The notes beneath the pieces were generated by a model, which was not told where the DNA came from, searched no databases, and worked only from the letters and a program-made list of their open reading frames with translations. This document shows, one piece after another, positions 11,248 through 22,134 of a DNA stretch of 64,000 nt; the stretch's first letter is position 1, and the number at the start of each line of letters is the position of its first letter. The translations under genes were made by a program, and so were the position numbers. This DNA comes from Neofusicoccum parvum (taxonomy: Eukaryota; Ascomycota; Dothideomycetes; Botryosphaeriales; Botryosphaeriaceae): the NCBI GenBank assembly GCA_020912385.1, contig CP087215.1, forward strand, positions 806,001 through 870,000, given 5' to 3'.

Positions 11248-14200
11248 TCAGGCGGACGCCGGGTTGGACTTTGGGCCGCCGCCGTCACCATCGCCTTCGT
11301 CATCCGAGTCCAGCATGACCGGACTGTCCGCTGAACCATCACCAATCACGTGGCTCATCCCGGGAGAACCTTCCGCCTCGAACACCTCTCCGGGAGTCAC
11401 GGGAGTCAGGTCGACTTCAACAGCCATGGACTGTGCGGCATTGCTGTGGCACTTGCGCTTCATGCTGGACGATACCTGGCTCTGGTCATCGTGCTCGGTT
11501 TCCGCGACTTCAACTGTAGGAGCGGTAGTCATAGCAGTGTGCTCCAGCACAACGCTTCCAACCTCACTTTGATCATTTCCTGAAGCGCCAGCGGCAGCAT
11601 GAGTAGGTCTGAAGGTGACAGTACCGCGGATGCCGTTGGATGGGCCATCGGAATCGGGACAAATTCTCGCTGTGGCGGCTTTCAACTCCGCCGCTGGATC
11701 GCTGTAGGGATCAAAGCCAGGCCAAGTAGAAGCAGAAGACCCGACAGAGGGGACGCCAACCGGCTTGTTTCCAACTTTACCGCCTTCACTCGTTCGACCA
11801 GCCCTGATCAGTTCCACGCGTCGAGAACTCTCCACGCGGCGAAGATCCGCCGCCGGGCTGGGTTGGTTGCTCGCAATCGCGGCTTTCAAAGCCGCGACCG
11901 GGGCCTTGTATGGGCCCAGCTCCAACTCAGGGCGACTGACAACGGGCGTCTGTGCGGGATCCTGTGCCGCCTGATCTGTTCCGCCACGCTCCACGTTTGA
12001 TCCGGAATATACGGCACGGCGGACACCAGCTGGCAGGGCGTCATGGCTGAGACGGTATCTGGTCATGACGGTCCTCAGTGCGCCGACGGGGTCACCAGTT
12101 GCGTTGATACCGGACCCAGGACCGTATATCTCGTCGAAGGGGTTGTGGACGGGCGCCGCCTCCAGATCGGTTGGCTGTTGGTTTGCCCTGGTAGCTCCGA
12201 TGTTTGGCTTGGAAGGTTCGGCAGGGCGAGTGCGCTGAGCGACGGGCTCGTTGGGAGTGAGAATAGGCGACGCGGCAAGAGTTGCAGTGGGCTTCGTGAA
12301 CGGGGCGATCTCGATACTGCGCTCTTCATCGTCATCAACGAGGACGAAAGGGTTGCCAGATGATCCTGTTCCAGGGATCGGCACACGTACAAAGCCCTCG
12401 GCAGCATCGCGTGTGGATGATGAAGGACTGTCAAGGTCCATCTTGTCGTCATGGCTTTCAGCATTGACAAGAACCCCAGTCGAAGAAGGTGCCAGAGCCG
12501 CATCGATACTCGGAGCAGCCTCTCCACCATGTTCTTCTCCGTCAGAGTCCAGGGCAACGGGGCTATCCTCCGACCCCTCCAGAGCCCGCGGGTTCCTCCT
12601 GGGTAGACCTTCCGCCCTGGCTTGCTGATCCAGCCATGCAGTTTTCCGGCGCGTACTGGACTCTACATCCCCACTCATGCCCTCGGTTCCAGTGTCCACA
12701 TTGCCGGTAGTAGCAGGGCTTCCGCCGTCTTCAGTACCGGGAGCATCCATGACCATATCCGAATCGCCAGCGACCTCGGCTTCCACGCCCAGAGGATTAC
12801 CTGCAAGACGGTCAGCGTCAGCCGCGGCAACGAATGTAAAGTCAGGAAGCTCCATACCGTCGCGCATCTGCTCCCAGCCACTCTCAGTCGAGGGTTCCCG
12901 CACTCCATCTGGTATCTCAACTTTGTGTGAATCGATGGCCTCGGCAGCAGCACTGATTGCCGCGTCCGCCCAGTTGTTGTTTGTGTCAGGACCGTTGGAT
13001 TCGGGCTCTTGGGTATTGGTAGCGAGCTGGCGGGAGCCCTCTGGCTTGGGCGAGCGGTTTAAAAAGGGAGGACTCGATGAGCTGAAGCGGTCGGCGTTGA
13101 TATCGACGGGGGCATCGGCGGTGGAGAGTGCCGCATGGGCGATGGAGGGATCCAACCGCCGTTTGTCGGAAATCTTGGCTGCTGTCGGCTCCGGGGATGC
13201 AGTGTTGCTGGGAAAGAGCATGTTCGCGAGGCCCGTCGAGCGGTCGATTGCTGTATCGGCTTCACTGGCGTTCTGCGTGGTAGAGAGTTGTGGCTGTGGC
13301 CCGCTCATGGTTTTATCGGCAGTGTAGTTTGTCGTAGCGTGGTTGCCCGAGAAGAGGTAGTTTGCTTGATTGTCTGTGGCTTTGTCGTTGTTTGATGTGA
13401 TGCCTTCAGACAATGAGCTGCTGGGCTCAGGAACGGGAAGCTTTGTAGATGTTAACGCAGGGGCAGCGTTCCTCAGTGCATGGAAGCTCTTGATCGGTTC
13501 AGAGGCTGTGCTGGCGATAAGATCAGACTGTTCAAGACCGTTGGTGTTGTTTTCGGGCGTAGTGCAGTTGCTGGAGAACAGAATGGCTGCCAACGGCAAC
13601 CCGGAGTCTTGTTCTTCCGGACTGTGAGATTCGGCCGCTGTCACTACGTCCCGAGAATTCTCGTCCTGCTGAGAGCCATAGGCGGTACCAGATGCTGTAG
13701 TTGCTGCAGCTGCATGGTTGGGAACGCCCAGCTGGCTCTGAGGCAGCCCATCCTGACTCCTGCGCGGCGAAGTATCCGATCCGGAGCTTTCTGGGTCTCC
13801 AATGTCAAAACTCTTGCTTCCACGTGGACTTTGGGACTGGTTCACGGAGGTCAAAGCACTACGAAGCCTCTTGGCGATGCTGCTTTCTTCTTCGCTGTTC
13901 TCGGAAAACGCAGAAGAGCTGCGCTTGGTGACGGTCTCTGGGGATACAGGCTCATCGGCAGGATCAGCGAGCAAACTGCGCCTGCCGGTATAAGTCTTTG
14001 TGACGTTTGCTGACATCCGATTGTCGCTCTTGTGCTTGCTGTTTCCCTCCACGGAGTTGCTTTCTTGGCTGCCTGCCATGTTTCTTTCTGCACCGTTAGA
14101 ATTTCTCATGGTTTCGTTGACAGACTTCTGGAAGGAGCGAGGACGTTGGATGGTCTCTTCATCGGACCTCCAGCTCATCTTCCTACCAGGAGATGTGGGG

Positions 14201-15512
14201 GTCTGCGTTGAGCTTTCGTCCTCCCCATCTTCATAGCTGGTGTGGCCAACGCGGCGGCTACCAGTAGACGCAGGAGAAACCCTATGATGAGCAAGTCTGG
14301 GCCGTGCTACAGCATCTCCCATTTCCGTATCACCGTCTTCGTCAGCAATGACATTCTCCAAGGTGGGAAGATTGAACGCCACTGCTTTCTTCTTACCAGC
14401 CGGAGTAACCGTCTCCTCCAACGGCTCGGTCGGCTCAGGCACCGGCTCCGTTGATACCAGCGGCTCCTCGCTCTGCGCTGCTTTCCTGTCCCCTTCAACT
14501 AGTGCCGCCGCCTTCTTTTCCTTCGCCGCCCGCGCAATCGCCATCTTCTCCCTCTGCTTCCGCTGCTTCCACGCCTTGGAGTTAACGGTGGGATACTCCT
14601 CGAAGAACCCCTCCATGTTGTTCTGCATGACGGGATGCCACGCCTGCGCAAGCTCGATATCCTTCTCACGGTGGTCACGGACATCTTTACCTTCTGTGTC
14701 GTGTTCGGCAGTGGCGGCGAGGACGTCTTCGTCGAACGTATCAAGGATCTTGGACCGCAGCTTCATGCCGCCGATCAATTCGGCGAGGCCGACAATATTG
14801 TCATCTTCGTCGTACTTTGTGCGGGGGAGGCGGCGGAGAGCCTTCTCGATGAGGGCCTCTTCGGCATGGAAGAAGTTGGTCTGGGCAGGCTGGACGGTGG
14901 AGGCCCTGGGAAGATTCTCCGCTAGAGCACCGTGGGGAAGGGGTTCGGAGCGCACGTCGGAGAGCGCGGACCCTGCAAGAAGTTCCTCGTCGCGCGGATG
15001 TCTACCCGAGTACCAGGCTGGCGGACGGTGGGAGGTGGTTGTTGTCGATGCGCTGGCCGCGGAGGTGAGACGGGCAGGTGGTTCCTTGGATCTGTCTCTG
15101 GTGCTGTTACGAGTACGGCGCGCCGGAGGAGCCTTCCTTGGATAACCCTCAATTCCCATAGCAGCGAGGTCCTTATCCAGCTCGAAATCCCTCTCGGACC
15201 AGGGCGTCGGCGGGTTGATGGCGTCGAACACGCTAGGATTTCTGCGCTTCTTGCGGTTGGCCTTGGACGTGTTGAGAAAGAGCGTGTCGATGGACGCCTC
15301 GCCACCGGACAGCATTCTGTCCGGCAACATTGGCTCTGGCCTCCGCTGGAGGGAGGCTTTCAAAGCATCATACTCCCGGTCTTGGAAGTCTCGTCAACGC
15401 CGAATGTCATAATGTACTCGGGGGTGCGCTTACATGGCTTTTGGGCGTGGACTGCCTCCAGAAGATTCTTGGCGACGCCGTCGAATTGGGGATCCGTGCC
15501 TGGCCTCGTCAT
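11248..15512 (-). CDS. B2: large disordered group-B nuclear protein
   Basis: First exon 15512-15434 (MTRPGTDPQFDGVAKNLLEA, 26 codons plus 1 nt), 53-bp intron (GTAAGC donor, CCAAG acceptor), then 15380-11248; 1403 residues. The splice is supported because the long exon has no ATG at its open-frame start. Near residue 70, NPSVFDAINPPTPWSERDFE and DKDLAAMGI match B3 (NPGVFDCLYPTQPG, DDLALMGV). A helical, charged region around 190-310 is also shared with B1 and B3. The rest is Ser/Thr/Pro/Asp/Glu-rich disorder. Three hydrophobic-acidic motifs look like SUMO-interacting motifs: VALDSDGEE (about 968), FVLVDDDEE (about 1037) and VMLDSDDE (about 1382). Probably a nuclear scaffold; no catalytic domain seen. 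A3 follows 72 bp downstream. Confidence 0.68.
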
Positions 15513-15990
15513 GGTCTGGGGGGTGCTGTAGTCGCACGGCGCTGTTGCCGAATTAAAGACCAAATTGAACTGCAGTGTCAGTATCGAACGGGTTCAAAAA
15601 GGATGGTGGGCGGAGTCGCGGGCGGACAGTGGACGGCGCATTTAAAGGCCGAGGAGATTTTGAAGCTAGCGTCAGTCTCGAGTCAAACCCTTCTTGTGGG
15701 TGCACGGTGTAACTACAGCCATGTGTGAAGGCCATTGTCATGTATGCTATCTGTGCCCTCAGGCATGCATGTGTAATGTGGGAGAGAACAGTCTAGAGAG
15801 AGAGAAGAGTCAGAGAAAAGGAAAAGGGAAGCCAGGGAGCAATGACATACCTGCCGCAACTGCAAAAGACTCCAATCCTTATTCCACCGTAGTCCCACCC
15901 ATCAGTGAATCCATCGAAACCCATGACCATCCCAGCAAAACTCTCCATCCATGTCCTTCATGCTCTTCCACTCACCCATCACAAATGTCC
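15513..15990. other. Intergenic
   Basis: No gene seen. It holds the upstream region of B2, with a GC-rich stretch and CATTTAAAGG (TATA-like on the minus strand) near 15640. Confidence 0.3.
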
Positions 15991-17058
15991 CTACTTCTTG
16001 ACACCCTTGCCCTTTCCACCAGACTCGGTCTCGATCGGAGACCTCTTTCCCTTCTTGGTCGCCCCAGCCGCGCTATGGCCCACCTTACCAAAATCATCGC
16101 TCTTGCCATTCGCTTTCGCCGCAGTCTTCTTAAACTTCCCGCCACCGAGCCCCAAGTTTTGCCAGAACTTTCTGTCATCCAACCTCTCACACCTCGTTCT
16201 CACCGGGCCCACGCTCTTCTCCTGCTTCACCCCGCCCACCGTCCCCTCGATCCCCTTCCCCGAAAACATCTCGTTCAAATCCCCGTCGGCCCGCGCGCAC
16301 AATCCTTCTCCGTCTCGCCCCTCCGCGGATCCGCCTGCACCGCCCTCCTCCCCTCCACCCCACCCCCCTGATCCAACCACCTCCGCGCCGCCATGTCCGC
16401 CCTCGCACCCCCACCCGTCCACCCTCTGCATCACCCACTGCCTCATGCGCGCCACGTCGTCCTTCTCGTCCCGGTCCACCGCCCGCCCCCGGGTACGCCA
16501 CCGCCTGGATACCCGACGCGTCGTCGCTCACGACGAACAGCACGACGCGCCCGCTGCCCGACCACGCACGCCGGCGGCGCGTGCAGCAGGCGCAGGCCGT
16601 TGGTGCCGCAGACGAGGCCGGGCTCGTGTAGTTCGCGGAGGCCGCCGATGCGTACGGCGAATGGGGTTGTGGTGCCGGCGAGAGTGCCGTCGTGCTCGGC
16701 TTGGATGGCGGCGAGGATGGGAATGGGGCGATTGAGTGCCGCGCTGGTAGCGGTGCTGGTGGAGGAGGAGGGGTGAGGGCTCTTGCGCTTTCCGAAGAGC
16801 GTGGTGAGGCTAAGCGGCGGGGGGAGGCTGGCGCGCGTCCTCGGTCGGGGCGGGTTCTTTGCTCGCTTTGTTGTTGTTCCGCTTGTGCTGTTCGGCTTCG
16901 GGGTGGCACTGGATGGGCGTCCAATCGCCATAGAGCGTCAGAATGGCAGTCTTGCGGCTCTTCTTGGCTGGCAACTCTTTGGTGGTGGCAGTGTCGGTGG
17001 GCTGCTTGCTCTTTGCAGGTCCGCTTGTGGATGGGTCGGGAGGATGGTTTGACTGCAA
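15991..17058 (-). pseudogene. A4: broken group-A Myb/SANT-like copy with serial frameshifts
   Basis: Family sequence is spread over three reading frames. AKKSRKTAILTLYGDW (near 16950) is in one frame. ALNRPIPILAAIQAEHD to ACVVGQ (16740-16560) is in a second, RVVLFVVSDDASGIQ (near 16540) in a third, and VDRDEKDDVARMRQW with MQRVDGWGC (16480-16410) back in the first. Joined, these line up with FVVGQ, YFCNDKDG, DLDWDS and WLRRWGC of A1. The distal part (LNEMFSGKGIEG, ending RKFW near 16150) matches the end of the A1 core. Each change skips one base (or net +1) in the same direction. No splice sites fit the short gaps. Either a pseudogene or local assembly errors in GC-rich DNA. The true 5' end is not resolved and could extend to about 17217. 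Confidence 0.5.
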
Positions 17059-17625
17059 GGCAGGAACGTGCTTGATCGTTTGGTGTTTCAGGTTGATTCT
17101 GAGCTTGCCTCAGCTGTCGTCTGAATGGCTCTTGCCTCCGGGTGGGCTAGAGGCAGCAGTCGCGCTCGGTTCAACGTTTGTGTTCACCAATTCAGACATG
17201 GCTCCAGGAGAGGGCATCCTACTCGCAAGCTGGGGCTTGAACGTGATCCTTGTCCTCTTGGCTGCAGCGATCGGCCTGTTGACCGTTGTAGTAGGCACCT
17301 ACATGCTGATGGCTGGACCAATGAGAGATGCCGCGACAGAATTGTCGCTGCTGTTCTTGAAACGACGCTCGCCAGTCTCATTGAGAATGTTGAGATTGAT
17401 TGGCGCAGGTTAGTTGACCAAGTATCTAGAATCGGCAACGTGCAGAGAAGCGGGCGTGGACTGTGACTCTACGCTGTGACTCTTTTTGTTTGTAGCTTCA
17501 GCTGACCTTCTTCTGTTCTGACTGTTCTGAGTCTTCTTTTGCCGTGCAGTAGTCTCGGGAGACGTTTCCTTAGTCAGTGTGGGCTCCTCAGCAGTGAGCT
17601 TGTCCTCGCCATGCTGGGTACCAGC

Positions 17626-18826
17626 CTATTCGATGACAAGCTCGGCAGCCTGTGCGAGTATGGCCAGGCTGGTGACGCCAAGCTGAGAAGACGGTTGTCC
17701 AGAGTTAGAATCAGGCGGCGACGCCGACGTAGAATCCGACTCTAAGCTAGGCACCTCAATCGCCTCGGCTTCCTTGCCAGTACTCTTGCCCTTTTTCTGC
17801 GTCGTCGTGCCTTTCCTCTGTGCAGATGTCGTCTTAGCAGCCTTCCTCTTGCGCTTTGCGCGCTCTTTAACGGTAGGTTGTTCCCCATAATGCTGCTTAC
17901 GCGTCGGATTGACACCAAAGACGACCCGGTTGACGATATCGGGGTTGCGTTGGTAATTCCGCATGCCCACCATGTTGCGCTCATGCGACGCCTCAGCAAC
18001 GGCAACCTCAATCTCATGCTTCTTCGCAGCCTCAGAGACGCCTGGCCGGGAGTGGTTTTCAACCTTCTTGTCGTGGGCGACTAACAAGTCCATCGCGTCC
18101 TGCCTCTGGACCGCGGAGCGCATGTTCGACAAGATGCATGCCGCGTCTACGTCGTCAGCACCCACGTCTGGCATCATGGCCAGAGTCCGGTCGAGTATCT
18201 CGTTCTGCTCGACGATGGGGTCGCCGCGCACGTTGGAGGCCGGAACGTTGTCACAGTCAGGCACGTCAGGGTCGCGAGCAAGGACACGGGGATACCGAGG
18301 GCTGGGGGGACCACGAGGGCCGTCAGGGTGAACGCCCATGAGGGCGAGGTCATCTTCGAGCTCTTCATCCTCGAGATTGCCTGGCTGGGTTGGATAGAGG
18401 CAATCGAAGACGCCTGGATTACCGCCGGTCATATAGTTTGTGGTGGTGTTTCTGACACGGCTCAGCAACGTCCGAACGCTTCGCTGCGCCGAAGGCTTAT
18501 GCCTGCTTGTGGGAGGCAGATTCAAAGGCTGGCCTATGAATGAGAGTCACGCTTGTCAGCTTGAGATCCCATTGCGACCTTTATTTTCACTCACCGGACG
18601 CGGTGTCGCTCGCGATAGGGACAGGCTCGGTGGTAGTGTTACGCGTCGTGCGCCCGGATTCGCGTACGTTGGACGTTGGGAGGTCAAATGAGACATCTAA
18701 AGAGTATATTATTAGCTGGGCATGTAGATGTAGTGTATGTGCAAGCTTACTCGGCGCAGAACTGTCAGCATGAGGTTGAGACGCGGTGCTGTTGCGCGCG
18801 GTCCCGCTGTTCTTCTTGCAGGGCAT
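17626..18826 (-). CDS. B3: group-B nuclear protein
   Basis: Three exons: 18826-18751, 18696-18595 and 18533-17626, with introns of 54 bp (GTAAGC, branch GCTAATA, TTTAG) and 61 bp (GTGAGT, branch GCTGACA, CATAG), giving 361 residues starting MPCKKNSGTARNS. Residues about 85-130 (NPGVFDCLYPTQPG, EELEDDLALMGV) match B2. About 150-240 (EILDRTLAMMPDVGADD, then SHERNMVGMRNYQRN) match B1 and B2. A Lys/Arg cluster near 280-310 may be a nuclear localisation signal. The protein ends in a short helix (SLAILAQAAELVIE). Much shorter than B2, so it lacks the long acidic tail. The broken A4 copy lies directly downstream, repeating the B-then-A order of B2-A3. Function unknown. Confidence 0.65.
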
Positions 18827-19648
18827 GTCTGGAGAAGTTGCAAGAGAAGTCGAATGTTGTGGGAGGCAGGAAAGTCTGCAAAGCGACGTGCAAAGCCAGA
18901 GGAGTCGGTGGTACGCAGCAAAGGTAGCTGGGCAGACAGACGTGGAGGAGAGGAGGAAGAGTCGCAGCGCTCGAGATGTGAAACACCTGATCTGGTGCCT
19001 AGCCGGTGGAGTCAATTTTTGCAGCGGTGACTGCAGATTCAAGCGCGCCCCGACTGGCAGCGGGTGCGCGTAGACACATCAGGCTGGCTTGGGGAAGGAC
19101 GGCACGTACCCGCACAACGCCGCTTAGCACGTCCCACTCATGTTCTTTCTCGTGCCTCATCTCCCTTGTGATATCCCAGCAATTCTCCTGGTACTGGAGA
19201 CCTAGTGCTAGAGCATTGCCTACTAAGCTGTCAGCGCACGCCTCGAAGGCGCTGGCTTACACAAGACACTTGACTCTCTCGTAGTCTGCACACATATAGG
19301 AAGTACTGACACGCGATAGCTATAAGGATCCTTGTTTTGATACCCAGTTGGATGTCCTCCATTTTGGTGAATTGTTTCAGTTTATAGAGCCATGTGTATA
19401 TAGACGGGCTCTAGAGATTACACCCGCATTCGTGAATCAGGTAAAAGCCAGCACACAACCCATACTGTGCCTCCCGCCCATTCCCTATATACGCTCCAGC
19501 ACGCATGAAAAAGCCATCGCAAAGCACCCGCAGCATGATTGACCCCGCATCACAATCAACCCCAACCACCCGCCCATCACCCCCAAACCAAACCCAGCCC
19601 CGCAAACCAAACCAAACCAAACCACGAAAGCAAATCACCAGAACCCCC
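18827..19648. other. Intergenic
   Basis: No supported gene. AGGAGGAAGAGTCGC at 18950-18964 and GAATGTTGTGGGAGGCAGG at 18852-18870 are the B3 versions of the promoter blocks seen before B1, A1 and A2. 19080-19500 shows nothing further. Confidence 0.35.
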
Positions 19649-20804
19649 TCACCCCCCACCCCTCCCCTCCCCTTTCTCCGCCGTCTCGCCCGCCATCCCA
19701 GCCGCCGCGCTCCCACCCTCCCCCCTCACGCTCTCCGGACTCTTGCTCTGGTGCTCCCGCGCCTTGCGTGGCGTCAGCGGCTTCCCGAACGCCCCGCCGC
19801 CGCCGGAGACGACGCGCTTGCCGCGGCCCTCATAGAGCACCGGGTCGGCCATGCGAAGCGGCGGCTGCGAGGATGGCGAGGTCGTCGAGTTTGCCGGTCA
19901 GGCCGGAGCGGCGCTGCGCGGTGCCGGGGGGCTGCGGCGTCGAGGCCGTAGCGCTCTGCGTGGGGTTTCTGGCCGCGCGGGTGGTGTTCGTCTCGCGCTG
20001 GTTCTTCTCGCGCTTGTTGTGGGGCTCGCGGGCGTCGTTGCAGGCGTGGTTGTCGTAGTCGTGCTTCTTGTAGTCGTGCTTCTCGTAGTCGTGCTTGCCG
20101 TCGTCGTTCGCGGGGCCGGCTCCGCTTTTGAGCGCGTCGCCCGCCCGTTGGCCCGTCGCGGCGCCTTGGGTCGGCGAGACGCGCTTGCCCCGACGCGGCT
20201 GGTTCGTCGCGGACGCGGTCTCAGGGGCAGGGGCGCCGGCGTTGGCTTCTGTCTTAGCGCGCTTTGTGGTGCCGCTACTGCGCGGCTTTCCCGCGAAGAC
20301 GAAGCTGGTGGGCCCGTCGGGATAGACGCTTTGGCCGCGCTTGACGGAGGTTTCGGTCAAGGCTTCCAAGAAGCGGGTATGGTCGGCGCCGCGGTCAGTG
20401 GAGTCGGCGCGCTCGCGCTTGTTGCTGTTGGTGCTGCTGCGCAGCTTGCGCGGCGAGAGGGAGACCGGCGGATCAGAGGTGGCGCCGGCGGAGGGCGTCA
20501 TCGTGGCGCTGTCGGAGAGTGTCATGGCAGTGCTGGACGGCCTGCTTCCGCGAAGAAGGTGAGCTGGGCGCTTCTGCGTCGGCGGCTTGCTGGGATCAGC
20601 TGGGCGGATCGTCGAGCGCTCGGGTCGAGCCGGTGTGGCGTCCGGCGGGGAGCTAGCAGGCTCGAACACAAAGGAGTTGTCTTTGCTGGGCGTGGTGGGA
20701 GGCATGGCTGAACGAGAAGCGCTTTGTTGGAAGTGGACAATGTCTTGTGGCTTGGGCGTGCTCAAAGATGGTGTTGTGGAAGAAATCTTCGTCGGGGTGT
20801 CCAT
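19649..20804 (-). CDS. Basic, disordered protein of unknown function, 3' end possibly frameshifted
   Basis: ATG 20804 opens 324 residues to a stop at 19830. It is Ser/Thr/Pro/Arg-rich, with SFVFEPASSPP and SFVFAGKPRS repeats of a short theme, and three KHDY units (near residues 240-255, encoded by a 15-bp repeat at about 20045-20095). It ends RRSGLTGKLDDLAILAAAA, a short helix reminiscent of the B3 C-terminus (SLAILAQAA). Skipping one base near 19855 leads into another open frame (RMADPVLYEGRGKRVVSGG, then GKPLTPRKAREHQSKSPE) ending at 19649, which reads like a natural continuation. So either the gene stops at 19830 or a +1 lesion or sequencing error has cut it short. No recognised domain. 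Its place in the minus-strand array and its composition suggest a nuclear protein. Confidence 0.5.
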
Positions 20805-22134
20805 GTCTTCGAGACGTTGTCTGGCCTTCTGCGGAGGAAGAAGATGCGGCGAGCGGGAAGGTGGTTTCGATCTTAACGAAGGTCTTGCGGTTCGAGATCA
20901 TGTGCAAGGGAAGAAAGTCAGAAGGTCTCGTGATTAGGGTGTTACGCGGAACATGCTCAGAGCAGCTACACCTCACTGCAAACTGACTTGCATGGCAGCT
21001 TTACTAGAGCTCGCAAGCATCTCTGCAGTGCAGGTAGACTGCCTGCTTGACACGATTCTTCGGCCATATCATCCTCTGTACTGTCATAGCTCAAACCCAC
21101 TGTGCCTCCATATTCAAGAGTCCACAAACCTGGAGGCTATATGTATACGAACATGATGCGCGTCGTCAACCTGACCATCACTAAATTTCACAGAATATCA
21201 CAGCATTCGTTGGTATTACGCTTAACTGCATTTCTACGTAGAGATTACTCCTTACTATCCAAGTCAAGAAGGCCTCGGCGGGTTGGTGTAGTGCCTGTTC
21301 GTTCAGTGACCACAAGCACATCCCGCCCTTCGTTACCGGTACTGCTAAACACGCAATCTCAAGTCCTCCGTTGAAACCCCAAGCCGAAGGCCTTTCCATG
21401 TCACCATCTATCTGCCCAAGTCTGAAGCAAACAAAAGAAAAAAAATTAAGAAAGAGAAGCAGTCAACATCCTTCCGCCAACATGTATGTGTGTCAGCATT
21501 GATGAGAGGTAGCTAGCACGCGTATCGGAGCGTGTCTCTGAAGGGAGACTTCGCAAGAGTTATGCTGGCGATTGCTCACAGGAGAGGAAAAGCGTTGATC
21601 ATGGACTAGTATGATCGATTGACCAAGGGCCAACCGGTCGTTGAGAAGTTTGAATGTAAAGTGCCGTCCGAAGGAAGTCTGGTCGAAGAAGACCGAGTCG
21701 TTACGAGGAACGGTCAATAAGGAAACCTCGATCAATGAAGCCGAAGTAACCAGATGATGTCGTCCAGATTGGTGTTATGAGAAGCAGAAGTAAAGGTGCT
21801 GGAGTATGAAGGAAGCAGGATGAAGAAAGCTTTTGGTGAGTAACGAAGTCCGGAGAAGGACATGAACTGTCCAACTGATTGCTAAGGACCAATGCTCATG
21901 TTGCTGTGGCAAGCAATGTTTGCGATTGGATGCAACAGGCATTCAGTCCAGAGATGGAGAAGAAAACTAAAGAACTGATGGTATGGGACAACTCGCAGCT
22001 GCTGGATGTCGCGATCAAGCCAATGAGCTGACAGGATGTGAGAAGATGCTAGTGCTGTTCGTTTGAAATGCTGCTGTGGGAAACTGAAGGTGAGAGAAGA
22101 GTGTGGTTGGCCACGATGGGGTGAGGTCGAACAA
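20805..22134. other. Intergenic
   Basis: Nothing supported. 21000-22000 is AT-rich with only short random open frames. Confidence 0.4.

Noticed and set aside
15364..15512. B2 starting at the TTG at 15363
   Set aside because: An upstream ATG exon joins in phase across a normal intron; non-ATG starts are artefacts for B2, A1, B3, Z1, the wall protein and the ankyrin gene.
16187..16924. 245-codon frame as an intact separate gene
   Set aside because: Only a short part (around RVVLFVVSDDASG) matches the family; the flanks match in other frames, so it is one segment of the broken A4 copy.
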